This document shows positions 36,359 through 47,017 of a DNA stretch of 64,000 nucleotides, piece by piece (the first letter of the stretch is position 1; each line of letters begins with the position of its first letter). The notes below the pieces were generated by a model that saw only the letters and a program-made list of their open reading frames with translations, made no database searches and was not told the DNA's origin. This stretch comes from Larus michahellis (lineage: Eukaryota; Chordata; Aves; Charadriiformes; Laridae), in NCBI RefSeq assembly GCF_964199755.1, contig NC_133896.1, positions 86,412,215-86,476,214 of the forward strand, read 5' to 3'. The position numbers and the translations under genes were made by a program.

Positions 36359-39300
36359 ATTTAGCTGTTGGATTGGAAACAGACAGAAGCTGTGAACTGC
36401 CTCTCGCTGCAGGACAAGCATAGGACAAAGCCTGCCTGGCAAAATTTCCCTTCTACCATTTGATGCTATTGGTCCCAAAGGGACCTTTGCAGCTTAGTGA
36501 GAAACACATTGATTCTCTGGATGTCCATAACGATTAGAATTGCAGACACCCCAAAAGCTTTCTTTACGAAACAAATTTATACAAATTCATTTTCTCTGTA
36601 TCTGCTGGGTCTGTGAGACTCTCTAGAACTCATTGGGAACATCACACAGTAGCTTCCACCCTAAATAATGGGTTAAATTCTGGATTACAACATTGAAAAT
36701 ACAGGTAAAATAAGAGCATTTTAAAGAAAGGAACAGAAAATGCAAACTACAGCTGACACCATTCCCATGTTCCCATTTTATCCTGGTCTCCTGAGGAAAC
36801 AAGGCCTAAACAATCAGGCCACTTCTCTGGCAGGTCACCCCTAATCACTTTTAAGCACATGGCTCAGTATCCACTAGCTCTGAGGAGCAACGGGTCATAT
36901 CGGCACCCATACCTCCTTGGGTACCATACAGATTCCTGATGCATATGCTCTTTGGTCTGACAATGGCTAAGACGTTGCATACTCCTTTACAGGGTATACC
37001 TAACAGGTAATGCTTAGATTTAGATCAGCTATAGCACCTGCTGCCCAAAAAGGGTAAGAGAAGAAAAGCAAAGACTCAGGAGCGCTGCGTTTCCATCTCC
37101 TGCTTACACCTTTGACACCTCTTCATGGGAGTGAATGAGGGCAGATGATATAACAACATATGGCTCAAGAACTCCTCTCCAGAAGTACGCTAATAATTTA
37201 CAGAGTTTCGTTTTGTACTCTTGCTGCTTGTCACCTGGGATAAAACTGACCAGAAGGCAGGCATGAATGAATTTTGCTGCCCAAAGACTGAGTGCTAAAA
37301 TTTGATTCAGGGCTGGCATAGGGCAGCCCCAAGCATCCGCTTCAAACACTCACAGTCACAGGGAAGCCCTGAGCCCAGGGCCAGAAGTGAACAGTGAATT
37401 CTCCCACACCTTTGCCTTCATTTGCCCAATTACCAGCTGTCCTGTCGGAGAGCGCTGGGGAGAGCAGGGCAGGTCCATGATGGGCAGCGCGCTCTGTCTG
37501 ACTTTCCCCTTGGTGTGTGAACTCTCCTCTCTGGCTCTCCCAACCTGCAAGACCATTTGGGAGGGCACCAGGGAGCACCAAGCACAGCACCAGCAGAGAA
37601 GCACAGGAGGGAAGGAGGAGATGTCGATTTGGATTGACATCTTTCACTTAGGTTCTGCTTCGACATGTCCTGCCAGTGCCCAGCAAACCTGCCCTGGAGG
37701 ATCAGCAGCTCTGGCATGGTAGCACTTTGTCCCTAACTTCTTGCAGACATCCCAGGCCTCCAGCTCCTCTCCACGAATGTGGAGGGGTGGGCATGGACAT
37801 CACTGCCCCCCTGAGCTGCCTGTGCTACACTGGCAGGTTGGGGATCCTGAGGTGACAAAGCAACCAGCCAGCTGATACCACACTTCTCTATAGGAAGCCC
37901 ATCCTTCCTCTGTTTCTCCTGCTCTCCCAGCCCTCCTCATCCTCCATCATGCAATACTGAATCCAACTAGAGCACGGGGTTGTCTCACCTATGCACCTCC
38001 AGGCACCACAAACTGCAACGTGGGTGTCCCGACCATCTCGCGAGCGGTCACTCCCTCCCACGCTGAAGCCACCTACACCACCGCTTCTCTTCACAAAGAG
38101 CACCCAGAGTAACCATCCTCTTTTTCCTCCCTGCAGAGAGGGCTCTCCCCACCTCCCTCCCAAAACAGAAGCTCCTAGCTGTGCTTTCACATTTACCACC
38201 TCCTCGTACAACCAAGCATTTTTTCCTTTCCTCCATACAGTATCCGCTTTCCCCGCATTAGCATATATGTTATATCTGTGTAAGTATTTTTGATATTTTT
38301 AGCAGTAACCTTCCTCTTTGTTTTATACATATGCTTTCTTTTTCAACATGTGTTCTTGTTCTCCCCGCTCAGGGATATGTCAACAGGCAAAAGGCCATGT
38401 AACATGCTCCATCTCTAATACAGGGTATACTTGCTAAGAAATATACTTAGCTATATTTTCTATATGCTAACTAAATCACACAGAATGTCTTTCTCACTCT
38501 TTAGAAAGCAAAAGTAGCTTTGTTTCAGCAGGTGAGGAACATTGCAGATATGACAAATAATGGAAAACCTGTTTCCTGGGGTAGAGGGGGAGGAAAAAGT
38601 CCAGAGTCTTCCTACGCCCTCAAAATCTTACAGGGTCTAGTTTCTGTGACTGAATTCTAAATGCAGTGTAAGAGGATAAATGGAGTGTGAAAGATTGTCT
38701 AGCCCTTAATTTTTCCTGTGTTTATGTCTGGGTTTTATGTTATAGTCAATACTCCTTAGCCTATTTGAAAATTAATCTCCAGTGAACAGGTGAGTAGATA
38801 ATGGAGCAGTGATTCTTCTGCCTCCATTTATCTTTTCACTTATAGAGTTAATTGAAAATAGGAACTTACTCAGTTACATTTTTCAAGGCACACACACTAT
38901 TAGAGAGCACTGGCGTCGTGCAGCAATTTGTCTTTTGGTTCGCTGGCACTTCATAAAGGCTGCAAATTACAGAAAATACAAGCCCTTAGCTTTGCACAGA
39001 GACCAGAACTGATACAATAATAACGTAGCTGTCACTCTTCACATTTATCACACTTGCCTTAAGTTAACAAACCTTTCCCACCAAACCCACCATCATCCTT
39101 CACTTTAATTCATCTTTTGGTTTGAGCTGCTACACAATGTCCAGGAATACAAACACGGTATTTTTTTTATTATTATTTAATTCTGCACCAAAATAGCAAG
39201 CTGCAAAACTCTACACTACCACAACCGAGAAAAAAAATATCTTTGTAAAGACGTACCGTGTTGGTGCTCCTGCCTTTCTTAACCTGCTTTTCACACATAA

Positions 39301-41159
39301 AGGCAGCATCGCCTCTCAAAGTGCCGATCCTGATGGATCAAGGGATGTGGAGGGTGCAACCAGTACATGACTGGACGAGAGGCACATACATATGGCCTTT
39401 CTGCGGCAAGCCCTTGCGTCATCCCGTTGTCTTCTCCTGCTATCAATGAATTGTAAAGCAGTAGCTGGGTGTCACGTTGAGAGCGAGAGACATCAAAGCA
39501 TGAGTGATCTCAGAAATTCAGAACGGATGGCAAACCTAACTCGGAGAATAATCCTTCAGGGAGTGATCCGCTGTAAAAGGCACGTTGCAAACCAAAAGCA
39601 GAACCTTGAGGGTGAGGTGATGCTTAAACATGAATTGCCTTTATAATCTTATGAAACCTCAGATCATGATTGGAAACGGCTAAAAAGATGATTCACAGCA
39701 TTTGGCACAAATATATCCACGTGCCTAAGATACGGCACATGATTACATGCAACTATGCCAGAAACTGTATTATTAATGTGAGCTTCCCAAAAAAAAATAC
39801 AGTAAGAAAAAATGGAATTCTGTTTCCAAAGAGTTCAATTCTCTGTGAAACAAACCGAGCCCTAACGTAAACAGCATTGCTATTTCCGTAGAAAATTACT
39901 TTACCTAGACTACAATAAAAAAAACCCGTTGCCGGCAAAACACGCGGTTTCACAGTCTGCGACTTGACAAAGGAACAATCTCAAGAAAAAAACTGCCTGA
40001 AACACGAGGCTTTCTTAAAAGAAGGAGGACAACCAAAAACCACTTTGCAAGAAGTAACAACATAGAGGTGGGTTTTCTCAATGTCCAAAATTGACATTAA
40101 ACCTTAAAAAAGAAAGCTCTCTTTTTGCAGCCTTGACACTGAAATGCTGGACTAGCGCAGGGGCACATGCAGTAAAAAAGGACCAAAAAGGGCCTCCCCA
40201 TTCCAAGGGTGGGAGGGCTGAGGGGGGGATTTCAGCCCTCCACTGGCCCCCAACACTCAATCTCCTGCCACACAGTCCCAGTGGAATCATTCCCCGTGTT
40301 GGGGTACAACGGTTCGCCGTCGGTGGGTTTGGGTGTGCGGCGAGGGCACACGGAGCAGCGGGTGGGAGCACCTAAGGATGCTGCAAGGGGCTTGAGGCCA
40401 CCACAAGCTGTGGTCTCCTCTGATGGGAAAAGCTCAATGTTGTCCTCACGCCACGTGGTTAAGCCCACCAGCTTCTGCAGCCAAAAGCAGACAAGGAGAA
40501 GACACGGCCAGTGCTACCAGTGGGCTGCGTCTCACCCTCGGTGGGGAGATGTGAAGGAACATCACCAGGCTCGGCTCTGTCCCCATCCTCGCTGCTGGGT
40601 TTGGCTGCAAGAGCTCTCCCATCCTGGGGATGGTCATGATCCACATGGAAACGCAAAATGCCACATCCGGTTTCTGCTGCAAGAGTTTAACGCTGGTTTT
40701 GAAGGGGGAGATACAAAGCAAAGTTTTGGCATTGCCCTTGCACGGGTAATGCTTAGGGGTGGAATATGAAAGTACAGTCAAAATCTTACACATTGGGGTG
40801 GAGGAAGATGGGGAAAAGGGCCTCGCTGCCCAAATTTGACAACAGTCACATTCTCATAGCATCAATATTTTTATCCCTTTCTCAGCCAAAGTCATCATCA
40901 GTGTTAATGATATTTTTCTGCCTGGTTTGGAAACAAACTAAAGAAAACTGTACCCTTTCTCCAGCTCTTCCCCTCTATCCTCTCTTCCTGCTCTTGAACG
41001 TCAGTATAGAAACCCAGAAGACCAAAAAAAAGCAGGCCTTTCAAATTCAGAAATGGAAATTCCAAAGATGGAGTTCCCCCAATGCTAACAAAATCCCTGC
41101 CCGCTTCTGCCTGTGTATCATAACCTGAAAAATTGAGTAAATAACAAAGTCTTACCTCC
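36359..41159. other. non-coding intergenic DNA upstream of CDKN1A
   Basis: No exon or named repeat is recognised. Candidate distal regulatory DNA of CDKN1A would lie here, but nothing in it is diagnostic by eye. Confidence 0.5.
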
Positions 41160-41744
41160 TGTTGCGGCTTAACTCCAGCCAGCAGCTAGGATCATGCAGC
41201 TGCTCACTCACTCCCCCCAGCTGGGATGGGGATGAGAACAGAGAACCAGAAGAGTAAAAGCAAGGAAAAATTCATGGGTTGAGATAAAGACAGTTTAATA
41301 GGTAAAGCAAAAGCCACGCACACAAGCAAAGCAAAACAAGGAATTCTCTCACTGCTTCCCATGGGCAGGCAGGTGTTCAGCCATCTCCAGGAAAGCAGGG
41401 CTCCGTCACACACAACGGTTACTTGGGAAGATAAAACGCCATCACTCCGAATGTCCTCCTCTTCCTTCTTCCTCCCTCAGCTTTATACACTGAGTATGAT
41501 GTGATATTCCATACCCCTTCGGTCAGTTGGGGTCAGCTGTCCTGGCTGTGTCCCCTCCCAACTTCTTGTGCACCCCCAGCCTACTCACTGGTGGGGCAGT
41601 GTGAGAAGCAGAAAAGGCCTTGGCTGCCTAGCAGCAACAAAAAACATGAGTGTGCTACTAACACTATTCTCATCCCAAATCCTAAACAGCCCCACACCAG
41701 CTGCTAGCAAGAAAATCCACCCCATCCCAGCCGAAGCCATGACA
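41160..41744 (-). mobile_element. solo LTR of an avian ERVL-like element, antisense to CDKN1A
   Basis: Read on the minus strand, the element runs from TGTCATGG (41744) to GCCGCAACA (41160), so both ends carry TGT...ACA termini. Flanking pentamers CCTCC (41155-41159) and CCTTC (41745-41749) are a one-mismatch target duplication. On the minus strand it has TATAAA at 41487-41482 and a polyadenylation signal ATTAAA at 41299-41294, in the correct U3-R-U5 order. The sequence closely resembles a solo LTR type very common in bird introns, from memory. No internal viral region is present. It lies about 0.5 kb upstream of the CDKN1A CpG island and its own promoter would fire away from the gene. Confidence 0.87.
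41482..41487 (-). promoter_or_regulatory. TATA box of the solo LTR
   Basis: TATAAA on the minus strand inside the LTR, about 185 bp before the LTR polyadenylation signal. This spacing fits an intact LTR promoter. Activity is unknown. Confidence 0.55.
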
Positions 41745-41884
41745 CCTTCCCACAAAGTGATTACCCAGCCTGCCTCACACGTCTTCTGAGAGCAACTGGG
41801 AAATCAAAACACGAAAACACTTCTGTAGAAATGCTAAGGATTACTAAAACTCAGGAGAATACAATGGTCATTATGATGATATAT

Positions 41885-41906
41885 AAACATGTGACCAAAC
41901 GTGCCC
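41885..41906 (+). promoter_or_regulatory. weak p53-response-element-like pair
   Basis: AAACATGTGA, a 2-bp spacer, then AAACGTGCCC. Against RRRCWWGYYY x2 there are three mismatches, two at the outer edge of the first half-site and one in the CWWG core of the second. It lies between the solo LTR and the CR1 fragment, about 0.4 kb upstream of the CpG island. p53 control of CDKN1A is well established in vertebrates, but this particular site is only a candidate. Confidence 0.25.
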
Positions 41907-41925
41907 AGGATGGTTGAGGATTCAG

Positions 41926-42130
41926 GAAGAAATTCTTTACTGTGAGGGTGGTGAGACACTGGAACAGGTTGCCCAGGGAAGCTGTGGATGCCCCGTCCCT
42001 GGAAGTGTTCAAGGCCAGGCTGGATGGGGCTTTGAGCAGCCTGGTCTAGTGGGAGGTGTCCCTGCCCATGGCAGGGGGGTTGGAACTAGATGATCTTTAA
42101 GGTCCCTTCCAACCTAAACCATTCCATGAT
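41926..42130 (+). mobile_element. CR1 LINE 3' end abutting the CDKN1A CpG island
   Basis: Contains the last ORF2 codons ('AGGAAGAAATTCTTTACTGT', 'GACACTGGAACAGG'), the 3' UTR ('GCCTGGTCTAGTGGGAGGTG') and a single decayed tail unit ATTCCATGAT ending at 42130. The GC-rich island begins about 100 bp further on. Confidence 0.93.
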
Positions 42131-42336
42131 GCATCCAATCGCAGCAGCACCTGCTCCGCTGACGTGGGACGTGAACGCCACCAACATCCACAGCCTTCGC
42201 CTCAGACACCTACACCGGGAGGGGACCAGCCCCCATTCGACCCCTGTGTCGTCCCCCCGCGCTGGCTCCCGGGCACATCCCTCGGCGCCCTCGGGGACCG
42301 CGGGGCGGCGGCGGCAGCGGCATCACGTTGCGGCGC

Positions 42337-42342
42337 CACGTG
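42337..42342. promoter_or_regulatory. E-box CACGTG (1)
   Basis: Palindromic CACGTG within the CpG island, the canonical bHLH-ZIP (MYC/MAX, USF) or clock-factor core. It is paired with a second copy 37 bp downstream. Confidence 0.5.
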
Positions 42343-42373
42343 CACCCCGCGAAGCCCCGCCCCGCGCCGGCGG

Positions 42374-42379
42374 CACGTG
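42374..42379. promoter_or_regulatory. E-box CACGTG (2)
   Basis: Second palindromic CACGTG, just before the GC box at 42391. The two E-boxes and the GC boxes cluster within about 65 bp. Confidence 0.5.
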
Positions 42380-42962
42380 AGGCGGGGGCAGGGGCGGGGC
42401 TGCGCCGTAAACCCGCTGGTGCCGCAGACCCTCGGTGCCGGTCGCCTCCCCGCCGCCGGCAGGGGGGTGGCAGTCGGGGCGCCCCGCGTGTAAGCGAGCT
42501 CCGGGGCCGGGAGCCTCGCCGCCGCCGCCAGCCCGCGGAGCCCGGAGGGAGCGTGGGGGGCGGTACGGAACAGCCCCGGGGGCGAGGTCGCCGGTGTAGC
42601 TGGGTGTTGGGTGCGCGTTCCCCCTCCCCGTTGCGGGGTGTAGGCAAGAGGCGGGTGACGGCGGGCATCCTCCGGGGCCAGAGCCCCGTCCCCGCCGCCG
42701 CCCCTCCCCGCAGCCTCCCGGCGGCGCGGCACGGCGGGCTCGCCCGGCGGTGCCAACACCGGCAAGGCGGGGGCTATGGCAGCCCGGGGGGGGGGACGAC
42801 ACACACCCGCTGCCGGGGACCATTCCCCCCCCCGCCTCGGTGCCCCTCCACCGTAGGCGGGACGAGCTCGCCCGGGACCTCGCCAGGGTGGCACGGCGGT
42901 GAGCGCCGCTCTGGCATTCAGTGGCGATTGTTTAAGGTTATGACAAATAAATCCCGTTTTTG

Positions 42963-42989
42963 CACACACACACACACACACACACACAC
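42963..42989 (+). repeat. (CA)13 microsatellite
   Basis: An uninterrupted CA dinucleotide run, followed by a C-run, in the downstream part of the CpG island and probably at the start of intron 1. Likely length-polymorphic. Confidence 0.95.
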
Positions 42990-43849
42990 CCCCTCCATCC
43001 TTGTCACCTCCGCGCAAAGGGGATGCGTGGCGGGGACAGGTGGTGGCGCTCAGCTGTGGCGCCGGGGCAGCGCGCACCAGGGGAGGCAGAGAAGAGGCCC
43101 AAGGGTTTAGAGGCAGGGGACGAGGGCTGCGGCTCCCTCTGTGCCCCGAAGGGACAGGACGGGCAGACCTTTTTTGCAGCTGTAGTTTCAGAAAAGAATG
43201 AGTTAAAGGTACCCGAGCACCTGCCACGGGCCAGCGGTGCGTCTCTAAATCAGAATTATAAGCTAGTAGCTTTCAGTATCAAAATTATTTAGGGAAACAA
43301 GCCTTCGCTGAAAGAACGAAACTGAAATATCCACAGCACTAGTTCCTTTGCTTGTTGTCATCTTTTTTTTTTTTTTTTTTCCCCTCACGCATACATTGGA
43401 AATTCAGTGGAAATTCAGAAATGTGATATAACATTCATCCAATGCTCTGAAAGTTTGAGGCAAGGAACAAGCACTGAACTGCCTAGCAAGTTTGTGTTTC
43501 TCTTCAACTCTTCCAAGCTAGGACACAGCTGGAGAGAAAACAGAAGTGGCCACTGCTAGTGCAGAGCTCCGACCTTCGGCGTTTGTCCTGTATTTTGTCT
43601 CAGTAAGGAGGCACGTATAGATAGGTATGAGCTTGACAGAACAGGGCTCGCAGCTTGTTCTTAAGTGGCGCAGGAATCATGGGTTAAGAAAAAAAAGGAC
43701 CCTACCAATAACGTTCTTGCATTTCAGAAACATTTCAGTCTTGTTTTACGGGTGTTTTAATACACCCACGCAACTCAGACTGAGCTGTGGGAATAATGAC
43801 GGTGCAGCTTTCCAGCCAAGACCTGGAAAGAGTCCGGAAAAAAGTGAAG

Positions 43850-43921
43850 GGCCGCATCCTGGTTCTGCTGCAGTAAACTAGCACTAACTTCAGTAGGGCC
43901 AGGATTTCACCCTGGATGCGA
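43850..43921 (+). repeat. ancient amniote repeat remnant (tentative)
   Basis: The words 'CCGCATCCTGGTTCTGCTGC', 'AACTTCAGTAGGGCCAGGAT' and 'TTTCACCC' resemble a very old amniote repeat with the 'gacttcaatggggccaggatttcaccc' signature. Too decayed to name with confidence. Confidence 0.35.
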
Positions 43922-45074
43922 CCATAAATAATGGAAACAGCAACAGGCAGTATATACATATGATGCAAGTTTAGAAGTTAGAAGTATTTGTGATTCATGA
44001 CATAATTAAGAGCATTAGGAGGAAACTTTCCATAGGGAAAGGTTATTCTATAATTATCCTCTCTGCTGGCTTTATATCTTCCTTTGAAACACCTGGAATT
44101 AGACAGTCTTAAAGACAAGGCACTGGATTCCCAGGCTGCACTGGAATAGCCATAATCATTAACAGAGCCAGGCAGAGTCTTTTCTACTTCATTCCTGTGT
44201 GATATTAAAATATGCTGTTAGAAAAGGCCATAGTTATTTGATAGATACTTTCTTACTAACCCTGGTTCACCGTTAGCAAACAGTCAGTTCTAATACATAT
44301 GAGGAAAGTTTCTAAGAATGAGGAACATTCCTGCAAAGGACTGTGTCTCCTTTCCTAAGGCCTTTTGCCTTTTCCTAAGACCCGATTGCCTTTGAATGAA
44401 CTCGGTTGAAGCTGAGGAGGGCTCAGCACCAGAGGAAGCAGTAGTGGAGGTGTGATTGTTATTAGCTATAGTGACAGCCAGCACTGCCGAGTATCCTGAC
44501 GGCTTTAAGGCAAGGCTGTGCGCAACCCCGGGAAAAGTTTTTTGTGAAGTTTTGGGGATTCTGGATGCCATCTAGAGGATTATCCTTGTCGTTGTTCTCT
44601 CGGCTGCTTTTCCTCAGGAAAAGTGCTTTCCTACCTTTCCTGCAAGGAGCGTCTGGTGGGCACCTGCCAGCTTTGTTCCCCTTGGCAGCTGAGTGCTGAA
44701 GGCTCACACGAAACGAGCCAGCGTAACCATACGGCACAGTGCGGTACCACTGGTGGGACCTGGCTGGGGCCCAGAAGGCACTGTCATCCCGTCAGACCTA
44801 ATGATCAGCCCCAGCTGGTGTCCCAGACAGAACCGGGCTATTTTGCTTCCTATCCTGGAGCTCCATGGGAGACATCAGCGTCCAGAGAACCACACCCAAT
44901 GTTTGGAAATCAATCCGTGCACCAGAAGGACAACCCAGGGCCTGGCATTCTCTGGTTTAATTTCCTGTGGCTGTGGGCCATGCATTTGCGGGATGCTGGT
45001 TCGGGGCCACCGAGGGCAAGGAATAAGATTTATAAATGGATGCAGGAGCCAGACTGCCTCTTGGGACCTCTGCT

Positions 45075-45160
45075 GCTCAGGTGTGTTATCAGCTGCAGAA
45101 CTGGCACTCAGCTTCCAGCTCAGGTGTGTTATCAGCTGCAGAACTGGCACTCAGCTTCCA
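45075..45160 (+). repeat. exact 43-bp tandem duplication
   Basis: The 43-bp unit beginning GCTCAGGTGTGTTATCAGCT at 45075-45117 is repeated without a mismatch at 45118-45160. The period is not a multiple of three, and the two copies fall in different frames of a spurious open frame. Perfect identity indicates a recent event or a VNTR. Confidence 0.97.
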
Positions 45161-46574
45161 CCTAGGAGGATGTAGCCGCATCCCTCAGTATCTGAATTTT
45201 CTGTGGCAGACTAGGTACAGAACCATCAAAGTGCCAGCACCACCCTGTTGCCGATAGGCTCTTGATACCGGAGCCACCAAGTGACATTCTCGGAGTAGGA
45301 ATTTGGGGTGTGATTGCAAGGGGATGCTCAGAGTTGATGTGGATTAGATATAACCCTGCAAAGATAATATGGGGGGTGGGTGGGGGTTGCTTATACCTGG
45401 CACATATGGGTTTGTGTCTGTTGTGGCTGGAGCACTTTAAGACCTTGAAGACCAAGCCTGGAGCTTGAGGTTCTGCGGGAGCTCTGCTGCTCTATCTGCA
45501 TGGTCTATAGGCAAATCACCAGTTGACCTCTCTCAGCTGTCCCCAAACCCTTTATGCCCTTCAGAATTCAGTAGCACAAGAAGTCCAAAATTTGACTGTT
45601 CGCTAATGATTCTCTGAAGTTTTGTTTTAGCCTGGCCACTGCTATGCATCGCAGCTTGTGAGAGGGGCTAACTTTTGTGAATCCATATTTAAAGAATTCT
45701 TTATGACCTTTAAGATCTATTTTCAAGATCTGTTGCAGGAATTAATAGGTGAATGTATTTGGAAATTTATGCCCTTCTGGCCTATGAAATCTGCAAAATG
45801 CCCTGTTTCAGTTCTCCATCCTGCCGTGTCCTCATCTTACCTGCCAGAGGAGGCTGCAAACCCCATCTCTTCTGTCCCCATGCTGGCCTATCAAATGGGA
45901 AGTCCGCCTACTGATGCTTTAGGAAAAAAGACTGTTTTTGTCTGCGACTGGGACTATTTCTCAGGCAATTGCTTCAAGAAAAGGGAATGAAAATGTCAGG
46001 CAAAAACCAGGTGATTGCTCTGGTTGCCTTTAGCTTCCAACTTGGCTGGCACTGCAAAACAAATGGTAAGACTAGTCAGGAAAGAGTTACCACCTTCACT
46101 GTAAAATTAAACATGTCTTCTGTAGTTTACTGATTGTCATCACCCCTCATTGTCTTGGATATTCTCCTTCTCAGGTCCTTTCATTTGTTCAAGGTGATAC
46201 ACATGGCCATTTTCCCCATGTACCACTTCTGTGCTTTCTGCCTTTTGCTGCACTACCTCAGGGGATGTTGTCCACTTCCTTGCGTGCCTCAGTAACCCGT
46301 GGGGCAAGCCCTCACTCGGTGTACACTGAAATAAGGGTGTACAAAAGAGGTGAGGGCTTTTCACCCTTCCCTCTCCTTCTATAGACACATCCTATAGATG
46401 GCGATTCCCACTCTGGACTGGAGATCGGGATAAATGTCTTTCAAAATAAGCCAAGATTTCCTGTTGCGGGATCAAAAGTATCTAGGTTTACTGCCACACT
46501 CCCCTCAAAGAGTACGCAGTGCCCACTAAACTGAGCGTGCAAAGGGTGGCTGATGGTCTTTCTGTCCTTGGCAG

Positions 46575-46623
46575 GGAGTCGCTGCTGTGTACGCTCACCG
46601 GGGAGCGGCACCAGGGAGAAAAG
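46575..46623 (+). other. CDKN1A: CDKN1A 5' UTR portion of exon 2
   Basis: 49 nt between the acceptor CAG at 46572-46574 and the ATG at 46624. It contains no upstream ATG. The open frame that extends further upstream to 46519 crosses the splice acceptor and is not expected to be translated. Confidence 0.75.
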
Positions 46624-47017
46624 ATGGAGCGGAGGCCGGGGAAGACAACTCACGCCCGGAGGAACCTCTTTGGCCCCGTAGACCACGAGCAGCTGCGTCA
46701 GGACTTCCAGCACATGCTGCGCAACAACGTGGAGGGGGCCCAGCAGAAGTGGAACTTCGATTTCCTCTGGGACACGCCAGCAGAGGGGCTCCTGCAGTGG
46801 GAAGAGCTTGAAGGCCACGAGGTGCCCGCCTTCTACCACAGCTGCATGGTGGGAGATGCTCGGAGATCACTGCAGCGCTTGAACTGGCCCCTGGGTGGGG
46901 AGGACAAGAGTCACCATTTTGCCCAGGTGGCACTGCCTGAGAAACCCAAAACTTCCAAGAAGACAGGGGGCAAGAGGATCTTGGAAGGGAAGAAGAGAAG
47001 ACAGATGTCTTTGACAG
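46624..47017 (+). CDS. CDKN1A: CDKN1A (p21/Cip1) coding exon 2, residues 1-131
   Basis: p21 is the cyclin-dependent kinase inhibitor of the CIP/KIP family. It binds cyclin-CDK complexes and PCNA in the nucleus and imposes cell-cycle arrest. The exon runs from 46575, after a good acceptor, to 47017. I start translation at 46624: it is the first ATG in the exon, has A at -3 and G at +4, and leaves 49 nt of 5' UTR in the exon. Visible motifs are the cyclin-binding RNLFG (residues 13-17) within RRNLFGPVDHEQL, the CDK-binding KWNFDF (42-47), Trp59, VPAFYH (67-72), and the basic KKRR (123-126) followed by QMSLT (127-131), the first half of the PIP box. The donor GTGTGT follows the first base of the Asp132 codon, the same junction as in mammalian CDKN1A. 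The C-terminal PIP box separates it from CDKN1B/C, although some kinase-inhibitory-domain residues look p27-like. Confidence 0.95.

Larger units (their letters stand above)
42230..43160 (+). promoter_or_regulatory. CDKN1A: CpG island, probable CDKN1A promoter and non-coding exon 1
   Basis: This is the only strong CpG island in the window, with very high GC and dense CpG from about 42230 to 42930 and a weaker tail to 43160. It contains GC boxes, for example GGGGCGGGGC at 42391-42400 and CCCCGCCCCG at 42356-42365, and two CACGTG E-boxes. No TATA box is evident. It lies 3.5-4 kb upstream of the first coding exon of CDKN1A, on the expected side. CDKN1A genes characteristically have a non-coding first exon, so this assignment is reasonable, but no start site can be fixed. 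A plausible exon 1 donor, GCG|GTGAGC, is at 42898/42899. Long stop-free frames here reflect GC content, not coding. Confidence 0.7.
43161..46574 (+). other. probable CDKN1A intron 1 (most of it)
   Basis: Non-coding sequence between the CpG island and the exon 2 acceptor (CAG at 46572-46574, preceded by a CTTTCTGTCCTTGG pyrimidine tract). It holds a T-run at 43363-43380, an old repeat-like block near 43850-43920 and an exact 43-bp tandem duplication at 45075-45160. A single p53-type half-site, AAACATGTCT, is at 46109-46118. Confidence 0.6.

Noticed and set aside
37342..37722. Frames on both strands that begin with hydrophobic stretches resembling signal peptides
   Set aside because: The hydrophobic start is a short Leu/Cys-rich run. 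Both strands are open, and no gene structure or family match supports either.
40209..40769. 186-codon plus-strand frame
   Set aside because: No recognisable domain, and it is overlapped by antisense frames of similar length in non-repetitive DNA. Treated as chance.
42202..43227. 341-codon open frame on the minus strand, plus several long overlapping frames on the plus strand
   Set aside because: They lie in the CpG island, where GC richness removes stop codons. The translations are Pro/Arg/Ala-rich low-complexity sequence, include a microsatellite-encoded run and match no family.
44623..45165. Overlapping 180- and 160-codon plus-strand frames in intron 1
   Set aside because: They contain the two copies of the 43-bp tandem duplication in different frames, have no family signature and lie within the probable CDKN1A intron.
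46587..46933. Alternative-frame and antisense open frames over CDKN1A exon 2
   Set aside because: They are shadows of the GC-rich p21 coding exon. Only the frame with RNLFG, WNFDF and QMSLT has family motifs.
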